A DNA stretch of 9,714 bases from an uncultured Clostridia bacterium. Its GTDB lineage: Bacteria; Bacillota; Clostridia; Christensenellales; Aristaeellaceae. Position numbers and translations under genes: made by a program. Positions 8,237 to 9,714 of this stretch are shown in pieces; positions within the stretch are counted from its first letter, which is position 1, and every line of letters starts with the position of its first letter. The stretch spans positions 1 to 9,714 of the forward strand of contig CAMOIA010000037.1 in assembly GCA_946615785.1 (NCBI GenBank), in the 5' to 3' direction. A model generated the notes under the pieces. It saw only the letters and a program-made list of their open reading frames with translations, made no database searches and was not told where the DNA came from.

Positions 8237-9714
8237 ATGGCAGGAACCTATCAGGCGCTGTACAGACTGTGGCGCCCGAAAAACTTCTCCGAAATGGTGG
8301 GCCAGGAAGCCGTCCGCAGGACGCTGCGCAATCAGGTGAAAAATGGACGCATCGCGCACGCCTATCTTTTTTGCGGCAGCCGCGGCACCGGGAAAACCAG
8401 CGCTGCGAAAATCATGGCCAAGGCCGTCAACTGCCTCAATCCGCACGACGGAGACCCCTGCTGCGAATGCGAAAACTGCCGCATGATCCAGCAGGAACAG
8501 TCCCTGGACGTGTATGAAATGGACGCCGCCTCCAACAGCCGCGTGGATGAAATGCGCGAGGTGCTGGAAAAGGTGGAGTATCCGCCGCAGTTCGGGCGCT
8601 ACAAGGTATACATCATCGACGAGGTGCACATGCTCTCCTCCGCCGCGTTCAACGCGCTGCTCAAAACCCTGGAGGAGCCGCCAGGCTACATGGTCTTCAT
8701 CCTCGCGACCACCGAACCCCAGAAAATTCCCGCTACGATCCTCAGCCGCTGTCAGCGGTTTGATTTCGGACGCCTCACCGAGGCACAGATCGCCGGCCGG
8801 CTTCGCCAGGCCGTGGACAGGGCGGGGGCGGAGGCCGACGACAGCGCGCTCATTACCATTGCGGAAGCGGCGGAGGGCGCTATGCGCGACGCCTTTTCCC
8901 TGCTGGACCTGTGCATGGGCACCGGTGAAAGGATCACCGAGGACAGCGTCCGCCGGGCGCTTGGCGCCGCCGACCGGGAAACCCTCAAAGAAATGTGTCT
9001 GTGCATCCAGCGCCACGACGGAGCCGCCGCCATGCGCCTTGCGGACAGGGTGATGCGCGAGGGCTGGGACGTACAGGTGTTCCTGAAGGACCTCGGCGCA
9101 AGGCTCCGCAAGCTCGCCGCAGCGCTTTTGTGCGGCCCGGACACGGAACTGCTCAAGACCGGCGACGAAGGCGCAAAGGCGCTGTATGAGGAGGCCGGCG
9201 GCTTTTCGGTCGGACGCCTCCTTCGGCTGATCGACCTGATGATGAAGGCTGAGGGCGATACCCGCTGGGCAGCCTCCCCGCGGTCCGTGCTTGAGGTCGC
9301 CGTGCTTTCCGCCTGCGAAACCCCCGCCGGCACGGAGGCAAAGGCGCTCGCGGAACGGCTTGGCGAAATGGAGCGCACGCTGAACGCGCTGAAGGCCGGA
9401 ACCATTCAACTGGCGCCGCAAACAGCCGCCCCCGCCCTGCCGCAGGCCGAAACGCCGCCTGCGAAACCCGTTCCCAAGCCCTCTGAAAACGATATCTGGA
9501 AAAAAGCGAAAAAGTTTCTGCAAAAAAATAACGCGAATCTTTACGGACTGCTTGAAACCCTGTCTTTCGCCGGTTTTAAAAACGGAACGTACTGCGTAAC
9601 GGCGCCGAATAACGGGACCACATACCAGCTGCTGAACCGGGAGGACACCCTACTTGAAGTCACTAAGGCGCTTAAAAGCGCCGGCGAGCCTGACCCGAAA
9701 TTTGCAGTCCTGCT
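8237..9714 (+). CDS. dnaX: DNA polymerase III subunit gamma/tau (DnaX), 3' end missing
   Basis: The clamp-loader ATPase of the replicative polymerase, which loads the beta sliding clamp. The gene runs off the window with 492 codons visible and no stop. The N-terminus YQALYRLWRPKNF is the family hallmark. Walker A GSRGTGKT is at 47-54, zinc ligands Cys66, Cys75, Cys78 and Cys81, Walker B with Asp128-Glu129 (IIDEVHM), sensor 1 LATTE (156-160), the SRC arginine finger at Arg171, and sensor 2 Arg217 (GAMRDAFS). A collar domain (about 228-370) leads to a Pro/Ala-rich linker (about 391-415) and then a basic C-terminal tau region. ATG 8237 has AGGAGG (8226-8231) five bases upstream. No promoter is seen in the 11-bp gap, so it is probably read from upstream. 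In Clostridia dnaX is usually followed by a YbaB-type gene and recR, which lie beyond this window. A possible slippage site is described separately. Confidence 0.97.
   Translation, partial: MAGTYQALYRLWRPKNFSEMVGQEAVRRTLRNQVKNGRIAHAYLFCGSRGTGKTSAAKIMAKAVNCLNPHDGDPCCECENCRMIQQEQSLDVYEMDAASNSRVDEMREVLEKVEYPPQFGRYKVYIIDEVHMLSSAAFNALLKTLEEPPGYMVFILATTEPQKIPATILSRCQRFDFGRLTEAQIAGRLRQAVDRAGAEADDSALITIAEAAEGAMRDAFSLLDLCMGTGERITEDSVRRALGAADRETLKEMCLCIQRHDGAAAMRLADRVMREGWDVQVFLKDLGARLRKLAAALLCGPDTELLKTGDEGAKALYEEAGGFSVGRLLRLIDLMMKAEGDTRWAASPRSVLEVAVLSACETPAGTEAKALAERLGEMERTLNALKAGTIQLAPQTAAPALPQAETPPAKPVPKPSENDIWKKAKKFLQKNNANLYGLLETLSFAGFKNGTYCVTAPNNGTTYQLLNREDTLLEVTKALKSAGEPDPKFAVL
9521..9531 (+). 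other. Candidate dnaX slippage site (A AAA AAT, A7 run, -1 frame TAA)
   Basis: The dnaX codons here read CAA AAA AAT AAC. The heptamer A AAA AAT (9523-9529) is in the X XXY YYZ phase needed for -1 ribosomal slippage and lies within seven consecutive A (9522-9528). In the -1 frame the next codon is TAA (9529-9531). A -1 shift, or an extra A added by RNA polymerase, would therefore end the protein after 430 tau residues plus one Lys. I see no strong upstream Shine-Dalgarno-like stimulator and no convincing downstream hairpin, so function is uncertain. Confidence 0.35.

Noticed and set aside
8204..9523. A 439-codon open frame on the minus strand, opposite dnaX
   Set aside because: It has the same register effect as the frame opposite lacZ, and the sense strand has every DnaX motif.
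9575..9592. A palindrome-like GGTTTTAAAAACGG stretch downstream of the dnaX slippage site, as a stimulatory hairpin
   Set aside because: The pairing is weak and A/T-rich with no proper loop, and it lies more than 40 nt from the A-run, too far for a typical stimulator.

Overview
The window is ordinary-looking bacterial DNA of fairly high G+C. It is gene-dense, all genes lie on the + strand, and most starts carry strong AGGAGG-type ribosome binding sites. The gene set is a CUT1 sugar ABC transporter with an MsmK/UgpC-type ATPase, a GH2 beta-galactosidase, and a DnaX with an N-terminus of the Clostridia type. Together these suggest a G+C-rich, saccharolytic member of the Firmicutes (Clostridia), probably gut-associated. 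That placement is inferred from family resemblance only.

Region 1 (1-4316) is the 3' part of a sugar-transport operon. It holds the C-terminal tail of a solute-binding protein, a MalF-type permease (308-1789), a MalG-type permease (1789-3129) and the ATPase (3150-4271). A perfect 9-bp hairpin followed by T7 (4289-4316) closes the operon. Between the binding-protein gene and the first permease there is a GCAA-tetraloop hairpin, then a terminator-like hairpin with a T-rich tail. This is probably an attenuator that lets the binding protein be made in excess. Both permeases are longer than usual. The MalG homologue carries about 143 extra residues, apparently four extra membrane helices, inserted between its first and second core helices.

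Region 2 (4317-7444) is a separately promoted lacZ-type gene. A plausible extended -10 promoter (TTGTTC, 17-bp spacer, TAAAAT preceded by TG) follows directly after the terminator. A bulged 9-bp inverted repeat lies in the 5' leader and may be an operator or leader hairpin. The enzyme has no signal peptide, so it would hydrolyse imported galactosides in the cytoplasm. The neighbouring transporter is the natural candidate supplier, but its substrate cannot be read from the sequence.

Region 3 (7445-9714) holds an unrecognised six-helix membrane protein gene and then dnaX, which runs off the end of the window. I see no terminator between lacZ, this gene and dnaX (gaps of 37 and 11 bp), so they may be co-transcribed. 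Near the end of the visible dnaX, an in-phase A AAA AAT / A7 run is followed at once by TAA in the -1 frame. Slippage there would give a 431-residue gamma-like product.

No gene-free stretch exceeds 300 bases; the largest is 4272-4426 (155 bp), which holds the terminator and the lacZ promoter and leader. I see no tRNA, rRNA, CRISPR array, insertion sequence or integrase, and no obvious new multi-gene system. The points most worth checking are the MalG insertion and the dnaX slippage site.
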